A stretch of 64,000 bases of DNA from Unio delphinus. Lineage: Eukaryota; Mollusca; Bivalvia; Unionida; Unionidae. The notes under the pieces were generated by a model. That model made no database searches and had not been told where the DNA came from. It saw nothing but the letters and a program-made list of their open reading frames with translations. Both the position numbers and the translations under genes were made by a program. The first letter of the stretch is position 1. Each line of letters opens with the position of its first letter. Shown here piece by piece: positions 12,446 to 25,215 of this stretch. The stretch is taken from assembly GCA_029339505.1 (NCBI GenBank), contig JAQISU010000022.1, positions 18,611,001-18,675,000 of the forward strand, in the 5' to 3' direction.

Positions 12446-14098
12446 ATGATATCTGGCTCTTTATAGGTAAATGGTTCCACTTGCAAAATTGTACGATTGA
12501 GTTATATCATTTAATTTTGATAACCTTGGCCTTGAAAATAAAAAAGAACAATTGTTATAAAATATTACATTTGGCAGGAATGATTCATCGATAAACATCA
12601 TTTTTTTCGTACACATATTTAGCAGTAGTTTCACAAAGACAAACAACATATTTCAACAGCATGTACTATCCAAGGCAGTGAACTGCACTTTAGAAACTAG
12701 TCGCACGTCTATTACGATTCCCAGAACTGTATGAGTTATTTGGTGAAATACTCTTGTATTGTCAAACTTTAGGCAGCGGTTGATAGACTATAGACAGCTC
12801 TAAAATTCCTGCATATTTGACTAGTTATACATTTTAAGTTAAAAGTAAGGAGAAGGCTAAAATCTGGACACTCATATAAACATTGTACCTTAATTCTGTC
12901 CATGTTGCGTTATTTCAGTTGATACATTTATGTTGTAGCTTGTTTGGTAGCAATTTATGGATTTGCACTATGAGAAGAATATATTCATTAATGTTTCAGA
13001 AGTTTGTAACTGTATTGGTGCATTTTGCATATTGGTATTCTGTCTACAACATACAATATTTTCCTAACAAAATTGCATAAAACTGTTACTATTGCATTAC
13101 ATCGAGTAATACCAATAACTGGAATCAAAAATCATCGACGCCTGACTAAACTGAAAAGGAAAATATTATTAGGTTCCAGGATGAATTATGTTAAACTACA
13201 ATATGAATTACTTAAGGTAGTCATTGATGACCAGCGACCAGGTAAACCTTGCATCTAGCTTGGAGCAGAACACGTTTTCATGTTAAAATTACCCAGGTAA
13301 TCGCTAATAAATCTAAAAAGGGCTTTGTCTTTTCATATAGATCTCTTAGCATGTATTTCATGCATAACTAATATTATTACACGATTTATCCATATTTCCT
13401 GTCGTGGCTCACGACGTAACTAGCAAATTATTTTTTTTTTCTTTCTAAACACGATAGATAAATATTCACCAAGCGCTAGTCATACATAATAGCTAAAATG
13501 AATACTGCATAGTGACACTTTAAACAAAGACTCACTGCTTCTTTAATTTTGTCATAGTTGTGAGTAATGCAGCGGGAAAAATAGACGGTGGCAACACCGT
13601 TAAAAATAACGGATTTAATGCTATTTCTTTATTGACAACGCATTTTATTTTATTACTTCACCTGTATAGGCCATTCAACAGTGCATGCCTAGCTTCGTGT
13701 GCGCATTATCATGCCAGGTCAGGGTACAAGGTTAAGTATCATGGTGGTGCATCATGGGGGGGGGGGAAGCTTCTAAGATTCAGTACTTTCAATAACATGG
13801 TGGATCTGCGTCACACAAGCACAGGAAGTGTGAAATAAATGTCAACAATCTTCCTCTATGCATTGTACTGGGTGATACTAATACTGTATTCCGGTTGCGT
13901 ACATGAATACTAATAAGGATAAACTATATAATAGACGAGTACAACGTGGAATTTAAATGGTAGAAGACCCTGGATAAATTTTAAAATGCCTCCCACCGGT
14001 CCCGTGCTACTGTGTTATGGGGATCCTGGAGCAGGAACACCATTTGTTGAATCCAACATTGGATGTTTATTTTAAATTTGGTTTAAAACAACGCCAAT

Positions 14099-14102
<4 letters not shown>
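12446..14102. other. Intergenic, nothing recognised
   Basis: AT-rich; the short overlapping frames (for example 12883-13258 and 13560-13838) lack domains. A run of G lies near 13757. No gene supported. Confidence 0.5.

Positions 14103-14173
<71 letters not shown>
14103..14173. repeat. (TA)n microsatellite
   Basis: Pure TA run of about 35 copies. Confidence 0.98.
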
Positions 14174-14175
<2 letters not shown>

Positions 14176-14421
14176 GATTATCCATTTCAGATGGACGCTT
14201 CCACGTCTCCAAAGTCTATTATTTAAGAAATCTTTATTATACTATGACTAGATGTTGAAAAATACAGTAATTTATTTTACCGAACCAGTCTTTAAAACCA
14301 AGCACAACTATTATTTAAGGAATTGGTAGTTCTTTCTATTACCACAGCTGTAGATTTTAACAATCAGAAATAGTATTTTCACGCACATGAGTGCACTCTC
14401 TCTCACTCTCTCCCCACCCCC

Positions 14422-15061
<640 letters not shown>

Positions 15062-15117
<56 letters not shown>
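15062..15117. repeat. (TTA)n microsatellite
   Basis: Pure TTA run of about 18 copies. Confidence 0.97.
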
Positions 15118-15329
15118 TGTAAAACTCTAGGAAGACAAGGAAAGACAAAGTCTTTATTCCTCGTATTCACTGTGAATATTGTCTGAATGGTGTCCTTCTG
15201 AATTTCATAGCCAATTCAACAGCATATTTATAACGTAAACATTTTTCTTTCTTTAACAATCATCAAAATATTTCATAAAGTGAGATCGTCCAAGTATTAT
15301 GTAGACCGGTTCGGAGTAGAAAATGTTTT

Positions 15330-15590
15330 GAGTACAGTTAGATCATGAAAAATATTGAAGGCCGAATCGGAGTACAGTTAGATCATGTAAGTATTAGGTA
15401 GGATCGGAGTACAGTTAAATTATGTAAGTATTAGGTAGAACCGGGGTACAATTAGATCATGCAAGTATTAGTTAGGACCGGAGTACAGTTAGATCATGCA
15501 AGTATTAGGTAGAACCGGAACACAGTTAGATCATGCAAGTATTAGTTAGGACCGGATTACATATAAATCATCCAAGTATTATGAAGGCTA
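15330..15590. repeat. Degenerate 37-bp minisatellite, about seven copies
   Basis: Units of the type GGAGTACAGTTAGATCATG plus AAGTATTAGGTAGAACC recur at 37-bp spacing (for example 15371, 15408, 15445 and 15482). They are more diverged at both ends. Confidence 0.9.
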
Positions 15591-15653
15591 GTTCTGAGTA
15601 TTTTTACAACCTTTAAATTTGTGCTGGTTGGAACAATTGTGTGTGTTTGTGCA

Positions 15654-16430
<777 letters not shown>

Positions 16431-16547
16431 AATATTGTGGTATTTTATTGTATGTTTGACGAGTTTTGGCCGGCGACATGTGTGTGGATTTTATGCAGGG
16501 ATGTGAGAGTTCCAGAGCCGTTCATTCATTTGTCTGTTGGAAATATA

Positions 16548-16799
16548 ATGTGTTCAAATGTAACCGCCAAGCACGTCAGGCACAGCGGGATACGTCCTCA
16601 CTTTCTTGTGATATTTGTATGTGTTCTTCTGTCAATCTGTCTTCCCACAGTATCGACCCTCAGCATTAAGGAGTTGTTTTACCCTTTTGCCAATGATACC
16701 ACTGATAAAGAGACTGATCGGAAAGACGATGGAGGTTCGGGGCCAGTAGAACTAAGTGTTGCCTTCCCTTTCTTCAATAGGAGCTTTAAACAGATCTTC
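16548..16799 (+). CDS. First coding exon of a NIDO-domain extracellular protein (partial)
   Basis: 84 codons ending in frame at a consensus splice donor (TTC|GTAAGT, 16800-16805), so the next intron is phase 0. Residues about 18-37 (HFLVIFVCVLLSICLPTVST) are a strong signal peptide. Residues 43-84 then match the start of the NIDO domain of nidogen, alpha-tectorin and SNED1-like proteins: a FYPF opening, an acidic DDGGSG turn, and ELSVAFPFFNRSFKQIF, after which the family continues into an Asn-Asn-Gly strand that would open the next exon. Potential N-glycosylation sites are Asn4, Asn49 and Asn77. The frame is open further up to an ATG at 16437, but 16548 places the signal peptide near the N-terminus. 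NIDO proteins are secreted matrix or membrane-attached adhesion proteins; the rest of the architecture cannot be known from here. No downstream exon was found in the window. Confidence 0.72.
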
Positions 16800-16805
16800 G
16801 TAAGT
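16800..16805 (+). other. 5' splice donor of the NIDO exon
   Basis: GTAAGT follows the Phe codon directly, a perfect match to the metazoan donor consensus, at the point where the NIDO domain would otherwise lose similarity. Confidence 0.7.
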
Positions 16806-16887
16806 ATGCACTATACGCAAGATTAATAATGTAACTTGATTCGTCTTTCCATCCACATGTATATATTAACCGTACATGATTTGTTTA

Positions 16888-16946
16888 TACATACATACAT
16901 ACATACATACATACATACATACATACATACATACATACATACATAC
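16888..16946. repeat. (ATAC)n microsatellite
   Basis: Pure tetranucleotide run of about 15 copies, next to the hAT MITE. Confidence 0.97.
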
Positions 16947-16960
16947 AGACATGTACATGC

Positions 16961-17173
16961 CAGTGGCATAGCGAGGGGGGGGGCAGGTGGGTCATTCGCC
17001 CCGGGCGCCGGTGGCTAGAGGGCACCAAACGGGCGAACAAATCGGCCCAAAGTATCAACATAACTGCGCAACAGGGGCAGCCGGGGGCGCAAATTTGGGT
17101 GTTTTGACCTGGGCGCCGCAAATTTGGGTGTTTTGCCCTGGCCTAGGCGCCAAATATCCTCGCTAAGCCACTG
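16961..17173. mobile_element. hAT-type MITE, 213 bp
   Basis: Terminal inverted repeats CAGTGGCATAGCGAGG (left) and CCTCGCTAAGCCACTG (right) are flanked by a perfect 8-bp target duplication GTACATGC (16953-16960 and 17174-17181). The CAGTGGC start and 8-bp duplication are typical of the hAT superfamily. The interior is GC-rich with a direct repeat of CGCAAATTTGGGTGTTTTG (about 17087 and 17117). It is non-coding, so it depends on a transposase elsewhere. It lies about 160 bp inside the first intron of the NIDO gene. Confidence 0.93.
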
Positions 17174-17401
17174 GTACATGCATGTATCTATGCATACATA
17201 GTTAAAATACATGGTATAATTTTTTCGCTGTATTCGCGCAGACAGATCGATGTTCAATATTATAGTCTATAGGCGTATATGTGTGCAGCCTTATGTGTCT
17301 GTGATAAGTTTTATCAACTCTTTTAATGGTTTTGTTTAGTACCAGCTACGTGGCTACCGATCTTTTCTAACCAGAACCAACTGTAACCATGCCCTATTTC
17401 A

Positions 17402-17502
<101 letters not shown>

Positions 17503-17531
17503 CACTTTCTTCCAAATTAGTATTCATAAGG

Positions 17532-17536
<5 letters not shown>

Positions 17537-17588
<52 letters not shown>
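17537..17588. repeat. (GA)n microsatellite
   Basis: Pure GA run of about 26 copies. Confidence 0.98.
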
Positions 17589-17592
<4 letters not shown>

Positions 17593-18571
17593 ATTCTTTT
17601 AAAGTTCGAATTTAAGCTTAACTTCCTGTGAATTTTTTTCTCCATCACCACGTAATTTTGTGTAACTGCCTTACAACACCTTTTACATACTAGTCCTAAG
17701 TCATTAGCGACATAATAATAACCACTTGTCCCCATATGCCCTTTATATGGTAGAACTATTTATCTGTCACACTTACACACACTCACACATGCACAGACAC
17801 ACACAATTATTGTTGCTCTTTGGTCTTTGCCATCAGCTGACGGAAAGATCTCGTTTAATTGGTGATAGGTAGATAAATGATATTTCTGCCAAATGATTCA
17901 TTATTTAGCAGTGATGTGTTACTCAGTCCAAAGTCCGTTATCTAGTGCAAGGGCAATTCCAAAAATGGAAAAATTGTCGCCCAGTGGCTCCTACTAAGTC
18001 ACAAATTGGTGTAATTTGAAATAGAGTTCGCAAATCCGGTTTCTTATTTATTCCAGAATTTCAAGCATATCTCATAGGCACTCTCGTTATGGATTTGATC
18101 AATTTCTGCAATAAATATTCACGTTTCCATTAAACTCAATCTGTCGTTGTAGTCAAGACTACTACACATTTGTCAGCAGAATCCTTGTCCGCTAAAAATA
18201 AAGGTCGTCTGCTCAGGTCATGGTTAGTTTTTGACAATGAAAATGAAGGAATCTAATTATGCCAAATACATGATCCGAGCAATACCGGACAATAGCATGT
18301 TTTCCTTATTGTATACAGCTTTGGAAATAAGTGCCATGTTTTTGCTGGATATTTTATCAGTAAACATGGGTCACTATTGGTGCCGATTGTAAATTTGTAA
18401 TCAAGGTCAGAAAGATATTTATGTGAGCTAAAGAAATTTATATCATCTTTTGCTTCTTTGGCAATAGGCGCGCTCTATTTAAAAAGACAAATTAGGTTAT
18501 AAATTTTCATCTTGTCTTGAAATCAAGGTATTCTTCGTCAATGTGGCAAATTTAGCTGTCAAGCAATTTAG

Positions 18572-18574
<3 letters not shown>
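17589..18574. other. Non-coding, nothing recognised
   Basis: AT-rich sequence without long frames, repeats or splice-bounded coding segments that I can identify. Confidence 0.5.

Positions 18575-18643
<69 letters not shown>
18575..18643. repeat. (TA)n microsatellite
   Basis: Pure AT/TA run of about 34 copies. Confidence 0.98.
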
Positions 18644-18647
<4 letters not shown>

Positions 18648-18961
18648 CATACACATTTACTGGCTTCGATTTCGCTGTTAGCAGCTTATCTAACTTTTGC
18701 ATTCCTCACTATATCGCTGTAAACCCCACCGCAACAGGAACTGTCATTGTTTGTTTGCTGCACTTATGTGCAATGTATTTTGCACACTGATGCATGCTGA
18801 CTGCACAGAGTCACGACGTGCACATTATGAAATTCTTGGTTGATCCTGGTATGCCGAATAGATGATATTCACATAGAACTGTCTCGTTTTTTTAATTTTT
18901 ATTAGCATATTGACCTATGGTTTAGCAAACAGTTTAGCAAATCGTTTCAAGCATACTAGTG

Positions 18962-19207
18962 TTTGTTTTAGGGCTTAACGCCATTTTTCAGCACACGATA
19001 GGCTATACATGGCGGCCAGTATTATTGGTGGAGGAAGAACCCGAGTTAAGCCCCGGAAAGAACCACCGACCCACGAGAAGCTACTGGCAAGCTTTCTCAC
19101 ATAACTACATTAGTCGAATCTTAGACTCGAACCCACGCAGACAGAGGTGAGATGGCAGTGATCCGAAACGGAAAGAGCTTTAGACCACTCGGCCACTCGG
19201 GGCCCCT
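18962..19207 (-). mobile_element. Family 2 SINE (Leu/Ser-tRNA-like head), full length with TSD
   Basis: On the minus strand it opens GGGGCCCCGAGTGGCCGAGT, with a box A match and GGTTCGAGTC as box B, and ends in the AAAATGGCGTTAAGCC-type tail. It is flanked by a perfect 12-bp target duplication AGCATACTAGTG (18950-18961 and 19208-19219), the mark of LINE-mediated insertion. Confidence 0.9.
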
Positions 19208-19428
19208 AGCATACTAGTGTAATCCCATTTTAAGGAATCGCTTGTTAGCATGGTAATTTCATAACGTTTTAGCCAATTTATTGTAGCATATTAGCGATAT
19301 AGAATGTTAATGATTTACTTTTTAGCGTATTAGCATCATTCATTTTTAGCAAATTTCTGTTAAGCCCACCATGTTCTCACATGTTTACTAATCTCTTTTT
19401 AGCCAATTAGCGATATATAGTTTTAGTG

Positions 19429-19432
<4 letters not shown>

Positions 19433-19471
<39 letters not shown>
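19433..19471. repeat. (TG)n microsatellite
   Basis: Pure TG run of about 19 copies. Confidence 0.97.
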
Positions 19472-19472
<1 letters not shown>

Positions 19473-19726
19473 GGGGGGATATTAGCTTCATACAGGTTCT
19501 TCGATCTCTATTCTGCAGAGTAGCAACATTTTAGCTAATCTTCGTAGCATATTTTCGTCATTCAGTTTATTATATTTATGTTTTGCGTGAATGTACTAAA
19601 AACATAAACACTTTGGCAAGTTAAAGATATTAAGGATCCCAATCGCTGTGTGGCATATACTTCTATATCATTTTAATTGTTTTAAGCATTTTAGCTATAT
19701 ATCATTTTAGACAGTCTCAGCTACGT

Positions 19727-20376
19727 TTTGATACTATTATAATAGTTTCAGTACAGTGTGATAAGAATCTAATATGGCATGTACAGCTTGATATTATTGT
19801 AATACTGTATGTTTAGTTTGATACTGTTCTAATAGTTTCAGTACAGTGTGGTAAGAATCTAATATGGCATGTACAGCTTGATATTATTGTAATATTGTAT
19901 GTTTAATTTGATACTATTATAATAGTTTCAGTACAGTGTGATAAGAATCTAATATGGCATGTACAGCTTGATATTATTGTAATACTGTATGTTTAGTTTG
20001 ATACTGTTCTAATAGTTTCAGTACAGTGTGGTAAGAATCTAATATGGCATGTACAGCTTGATATTATTGTAATATTGTATGTTTAATTTAATACTATTAT
20101 AATAGTTTCAGTACAGTGTGATAAGAATCTAATATGGCATGTACAGCTTGATATTATTGTAATACTGTATGTTTAGTTTGATACTGTTCTAATAGTTTCA
20201 GTACAGTGTGGTAAGAATCTAATATGGCATGTACAGCTTGATATTATTGTAATATTGTATGTTTAATTTGATACTATTATAATAGTTTCAGTACAGTGTG
20301 ATAAGAATCTAATATGGCATGTACAGCTTGATATTATTGTAATACTGTATGTTTAATTTGATACTATTATAATAGT
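19727..20376. repeat. 90-bp tandem array with 180-bp higher-order structure
   Basis: The motif AATAGTTTCAGTACAGTGTG recurs every 90 bp (19741, 19831, 19921, 20011, 20101, 20191, 20281). Two subtypes alternate: one has GTGTGATAAG, the other GTGTGGTAAG preceded by ATACTGTTCT. This makes a 180-bp dimer the amplified unit. Confidence 0.96.
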
Positions 20377-20441
20377 GCAAGGACGATTTGACACTTTTAA
20401 TATCGTATGCGCACTTTTCTTCTGATATCCTGTTAGTCTTC

Positions 20442-20443
<2 letters not shown>

Positions 20444-20505
<62 letters not shown>
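20444..20505. repeat. (GA)n microsatellite
   Basis: Pure GA run of about 31 copies. Confidence 0.98.
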
Positions 20506-20507
<2 letters not shown>

Positions 20508-21807
20508 AGTAGCACAATAATATATTTCTTTAGTTTTGATGTTTACCTACTTTCCATGCTGATTTCTGCCTCTAAATTGCTTTATATACGTGTACACCAA
20601 ACTTTTGATTCAGTCGAGACAGTCAAACACAGATGCAGTTGTGGATTGTCTTTTATTTTCGCAGAGACCTCTTGTATATTTTACCTGTGTAACAGAATTT
20701 CCATATGATGGTTGTTTGGCAATGTACTAATTTTTACATATTGTTTTAAAAAAAATTAAACTTAGCAGTAGTTATTGTTAATTAACTTGAAAAATATCTC
20801 ATGTATATTGGGTGTATATTGACATAAGTTAATTTCAGTGAAAACATATTTTCAAACTGAACTCTGAACGATGAAGTAAACAGCTTTTTTCTCCCAATTG
20901 ATTCTGATGAATTTCCTTTCTTTGCTTTCATTTCACTCTATACCAACCTTCTTTATGAATTTACGTTTCGTACACTCTGTTCTGTGTACACTTTATTTAA
21001 ACCGTTGAAATTTAAACTCGTGTATTTTTTTCTCTGAAACCTTTTTTACTGCTCGAATAGTCTTCATCCTTCGTATCAAACGATTGAGTCTAAGTTAAAT
21101 GTAGTAACTGGTCTCTTGCACCTCCATTTCGTGTTATATAAATTGTTCTTCCTCGTTCGAAAATATAAATCACGCGCTACCGCGGCACTAGTGTTGAACG
21201 AAGGCAGCGCTCACGTAATTTGAGTAAGTAGGGATTGGCACTCAAATAATTTATAACGTGATGATTTTTTTTTCTTCTATGAAAGAAACGTTATTCACAA
21301 TAAACCGAAAGCTATAAATTGTTTAAATAAAACTGAAAATATCAATAATCCGGAAATATACCATTCATGAATGCCAGACCTTACATTTACTGTTCGGCGT
21401 GACTTGGACAATAATGAACACTATTAAAGGTGAATACTTCTATAGCAATATTATGGACTAAAGAACCGGTGATTCATCATGGAATAATTGGTTTTGTTGA
21501 CGAAACAGTATGTGGGGATAGTAGGGTAGACAGTATTAAAACTTCACAATGTGGACTAGGGTTAAATATGACATAATACACTATTTGAACAAAACGTTGG
21601 AGAGCTTGTTTAAACGTAAACAGTCGATTAAAAGGTGCTTTTTGTTTTCCTGTTTCTTGCGTCATTTTCTTTTATTAGAGAATTAGAAGCTTTGAATTGT
21701 GTATACATTTATCAATGACTGACCGCAATGCTGATGTTTTGCCCTATGCAGGTTCCAGTTTGATCATGAAGAGAAAAATAAATTAACGCACATTGTGCGC
21801 GCGTGCG
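20506..21807. other. Non-coding, nothing recognised
   Basis: AT-rich sequence with a small GC-richer patch near 21170-21220. No frame here shows a domain. Confidence 0.5.
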
Positions 21808-21822
21808 TGCGTGCGTGCGCGT

Positions 21823-21905
<83 letters not shown>
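21808..21905. repeat. Compound (GT)n(GA)n microsatellite
   Basis: An imperfect GCGT run followed by GT to about 21846, then GA to 21905. Confidence 0.97.
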
Positions 21906-21907
<2 letters not shown>

Positions 21908-22535
21908 TGTGCCCTCGACCTCTTGAATAGATCAAGTTGGGGAACGCCCTTCCATTATCGATGTTCTTGATAATCATTAGATAACACAAGGTATGTAACA
22001 CCTGTAATCGTTTGCCGTTAGTTTTTAAAGCGTTGATTCAGTCGAAACGCGGGCTTTTTCCGAGTTCAGGAATGTGTGTGATTAATTAAGATCGGCAGTT
22101 TGCAGTTTCAGTAATATGGAACCAAATTAAATTTGGTCCAACTATTTGTAGGTTTAGACTATAACATATAGCTAACAAGAACAAATTGTGATATCCCGTA
22201 ATGTCTATTTTATTACTTTCAGCTTTTTTTGAGTATTTGGAAATTAATTCATCTGGGTTCTTTCTCGCGTATTCTATGCAAGTTGCGTTATTTCTTCTTT
22301 TTCAGAATCAAAGGATTAACAGTAGATTTGGTTTTAACCAGTAATAGTGCATTGAAAGTGAAACGTCTTACGGTTAAGCTGTATGGCATCCATTTTACTG
22401 AAGGTGCAAATGAAAGATTTTCAAAACAGCTTGTAACCTAAAGGATAACTAAACGACTAAATATACAAGTTGGTAATAGATAATAGATTGACTTTGACAC
22501 GAAACGTTTTAAGCTTACAAATGTGGTTGTTGTAA
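21906..22535. other. Non-coding, nothing recognised
   Basis: AT-rich. A 70-codon frame at 22229-22441 has no recognisable feature. Confidence 0.5.
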
Positions 22536-22735
22536 TTTCAACGCCATTTTTCAGCACATGATAGCCTAATGATATCATCGCGGCCAGTACAACTGGTGAA
22601 GGAAGAACCTGAGATAAACGGTATGAACCACCGACCCACGGGGAGTTACTGACAAGCTTTCTCACATACCCACATTTCTGAGCCCAAGACTTGAACCCAC
22701 GCCTACAGCGATGAGAGGGAAGTGGTTGGTAACGG
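22536..22735 (-). mobile_element. Family 2 SINE, diverged and head-truncated
   Basis: Shares the tail (AACGCCATTTTTCAGCACATG on the + strand, read here as the complement), the AACCACCGACCCACG block and the box B-like GACTTGAACCCACGC with other family 2 copies. The box A end is not recognisable. Confidence 0.85.
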
Positions 22736-23051
22736 CGAACACTCCAAATCTTGTTTTCAATGCATCGTTTGGGATCGAATGAAAATATTAACAAACGTTT
22801 CTTAAGATTGCGCAGAATGTCTTGAGATGGAACTGTTTCAGTCATTGGGGAAATGTTTGCGTTACGATGATGTGGTTAGACAAGGGTATTGTACACCTTT
22901 ATTGCATAACTTAAGACATGATGATATTTTCCATCTGTATATCACTTCGTTTAAGCAGCACAGTTATGTAACCATGCACGCACTTGGATTTAATTTGATG
23001 GGCAAATTGCCTGTGAAATGTACCGGTGCCGAGAAAAGATTGTGTTGTTTC

Positions 23052-23183
23052 AGACGAGCTAGTCATTTACACGTCAATATGACAGTAGCACAATATGGTC
23101 GTGACCTTCATTGTTTGAGACGAGCTAGTCCTTTTCACGTCAATATTACAGTACCACAATATGGTCGCGACCTACATTGCTGA
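23052..23183 (+). repeat. 66-bp tandem duplication
   Basis: The segment beginning AGACGAGCTAGTC occurs at 23052 and 23118. As 66 is divisible by 3 it preserves an open frame (22827-23183) of 118 codons, which otherwise shows no known domain; whether that frame is coding is doubtful. Confidence 0.9.
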
Positions 23184-23284
23184 TGAATCATTAAATATAT
23201 TCTGATGCAATGCCGAATATGCATTGTGTATGGTATTATATATTTCTCGCATGAGTTTTGTTTTGTCCACTCCATTTTGAATAT

Positions 23285-23592
23285 GACCGCTCCGGTGGCC
23301 TAGTGGTTTGAGCGTCCGCCTCGGATGTTGGATGTCGCGGGTTTGAACCCAGCCGAGTCATAACAAAGACTGATGAAAATGGTACATGCAGTCGCCTCGC
23401 ATGGCGCTCAGCATTAAGAGGTTAGTGCTAGGATTGGTCGGCCTGGTATCAGGATATTGTAACTGGGTGGGGCATCGTGCTACATATCTACGGCATGATG
23501 CCCCAGTGCTAGACATCACTATAAACTGTCAAAAGACAGACATCGTAGCGATATGAATAACACTTATTGTTAAAGCTAGTTTAAAATCCAAA

Positions 23593-23644
<52 letters not shown>
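23285..23644 (+). mobile_element. Family 1 SINE with (CA)n tail
   Basis: Head GCTCCGGTGGCCTAGTGG (box A), then GGGTTTGAACCCAGC (box B) about 45 bp later, then a body shared with the other family 1 copies (GGTTAGTGCTAGGATTGGTC, GGCATGATGCCCCAGTGCTA). It ends in CCAAATCACAC followed by a pure CA tract (about 23595-23644). The layout and body are reminiscent of the V-SINE-type elements reported in molluscs; the assignment is inference. Confidence 0.9.
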
Positions 23645-23646
<2 letters not shown>

Positions 23647-23699
23647 TTTCATAGAGGTATGTCATCTTGACGATTAACTGCATATGCAAACACAAATAT

Positions 23700-24179
23700 A
23701 ATTGGATGCCATTTAGTAGATGAGTTGGCTATTACATATAGGGAGGGGTGCGTGTCTTTTGGTCTCGTCTTTCAAGTTCAGGTTTAACTGCGTCTTTACA
23801 CTATTTTCCTTTTGGATTATATCTCCATGACCGCGAATTCTTCCGACACGCATAGCTCAGAAACCATTTAGCATATTCTGAATCAATTGTCTTAAGAATT
23901 GGATGTGCCTTTAACGGGTTTTGTTTCAAATCCATTTTAAACAGAGTTATGTCCCTTGATAATTAACTGTATAGAGGTTGTTGATTATATATAACCAGCA
24001 TAGCTTAAGAACCATTCAACAAATTCTGATTTAATTTGTTATTAAAATTGTCTGTTAGACTTAAAGATTCCGTTAAAGGGTTTAGTACCTTTCAAAACAG
24101 TTATGGACCAATATCAAGTCTAGTTTTGTCGTAAAAGAAAACGTGGCCAATATAAGTTATAACGTCTAGCTTGGATGCA
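23700..24179. repeat. Old interspersed repeat, degenerate
   Basis: Two diverged copies of a motif (GCATAGCTCAGAAACCATTTA near 23850 and GCATAGCTTAAGAACCATTCA near 23998), each followed by a similar CAAATTCTGA-type stretch, with phrases such as AGAGTTATGTCCCTTGA. A related phrase recurs near 25576. Class not determined. Confidence 0.5.
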
Positions 24180-25215
24180 ACAGCAGTCATAAAAAAATAT
24201 TGCTATCGCTTTGCTAACTGAACGGAAGTCATGGTGCTCATATAATTTCACTAGAATATTTTGTTATGATGTAAGGTTGGTCATAAGGGGGCGCTCTTCA
24301 GTTATTAATGCACTTTGGAGAGCGTGACGTATGTTAGGTGAAGTTGTTTGCATTTAAAACATGCACAGTGGAGAGAATGTTGACGTCTGGAGTAAGACCA
24401 AGCTATATACTTTATACCCCATATTACTCCCATCAATCATACATAAAAAATAAACGGAATTAAAGGTTCTTTGAACTATACCTAAGATATACAAGGTCTT
24501 TATTAAATAGCCTGATTAACAGTGATGAAAGCCGGAAAAATTCTTTTTCTTTAAATTTCTAACCCTGTGGAAAATACGAAACTGTAGAGCGCCACCTAAA
24601 TGAAAATGGTGACACTGCGACATCCAATATGGCCGCAATATCAGACATCTTGAACATCTTATTGCTACTCTTTCTGAAAAGAAGGTTGTATCAGCGTGTT
24701 TAAAAAAAACCCGAAAACATTAAGTAACTTCTTATATGTAGTCTATCCTATATGAAAAGGATGCTACGCAGGTCTCCATTATGGCCACAACAGAGTCGAT
24801 CTGAAAAATCTTGTACTCAATGAAATTGCCATATCAGCACTGGATTTTCACTAAAAGACTTATTATGATGTCTAGTTGGTTGCAAATGAAAATTGAGCCA
24901 GTCTGCCTTAAATATGACCGCCACAATGGCCGTCTTCAAAACCTTTTTATAGATCTCTTTATAGCTACGTCTGTTAGTTGCACCAAAACGCTTTTTATAA
25001 TGTCAAGTTGGTCCTAAATGAAAATGTTGCCAATCTGATATTCATATGGCAGCCATCCAGAAAAAAAGTTTATGATTGTTATTTCTTGAAAAGAGAAAGT
25101 TATAATAACATGGGTTTCCACCAGAAGACTTTTTATGATGTTTGATGGTCCTAAATTATATCTTTTTGGTCCTGAATGAAAATGGCGCCAGTCTGACACT
25201 TACACACAACATCTA
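24180..25215 (+). repeat. Array 1 of a dispersed ~140-bp repeat family
   Basis: Diverged monomers of about 134-150 bp share ordered phrases: TCTAGTTGGT..TAAATGAAAAT, then CCAATATGGCCGC, then GCCATCTTGAAAATCTT, then CATATCAACATGGGTTT, then AGACTTATTATGATG. The same order recurs at 39178-40110, 52560-53260 and 63410-63790. Confidence 0.85.

Larger units (their letters stand above)
18895..19720. repeat. Degenerate TTTAGC/ATTAGC-rich region, interrupted by a SINE
   Basis: Motifs such as TTTAGCAAA, CATATTAGCGATAT and CCAATTAGCGATAT recur irregularly on both sides of the SINE at 18962-19207, suggesting an old, degenerate short-period tandem repeat split by the insertion. A TG run lies at 19433-19471. 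Confidence 0.5.
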
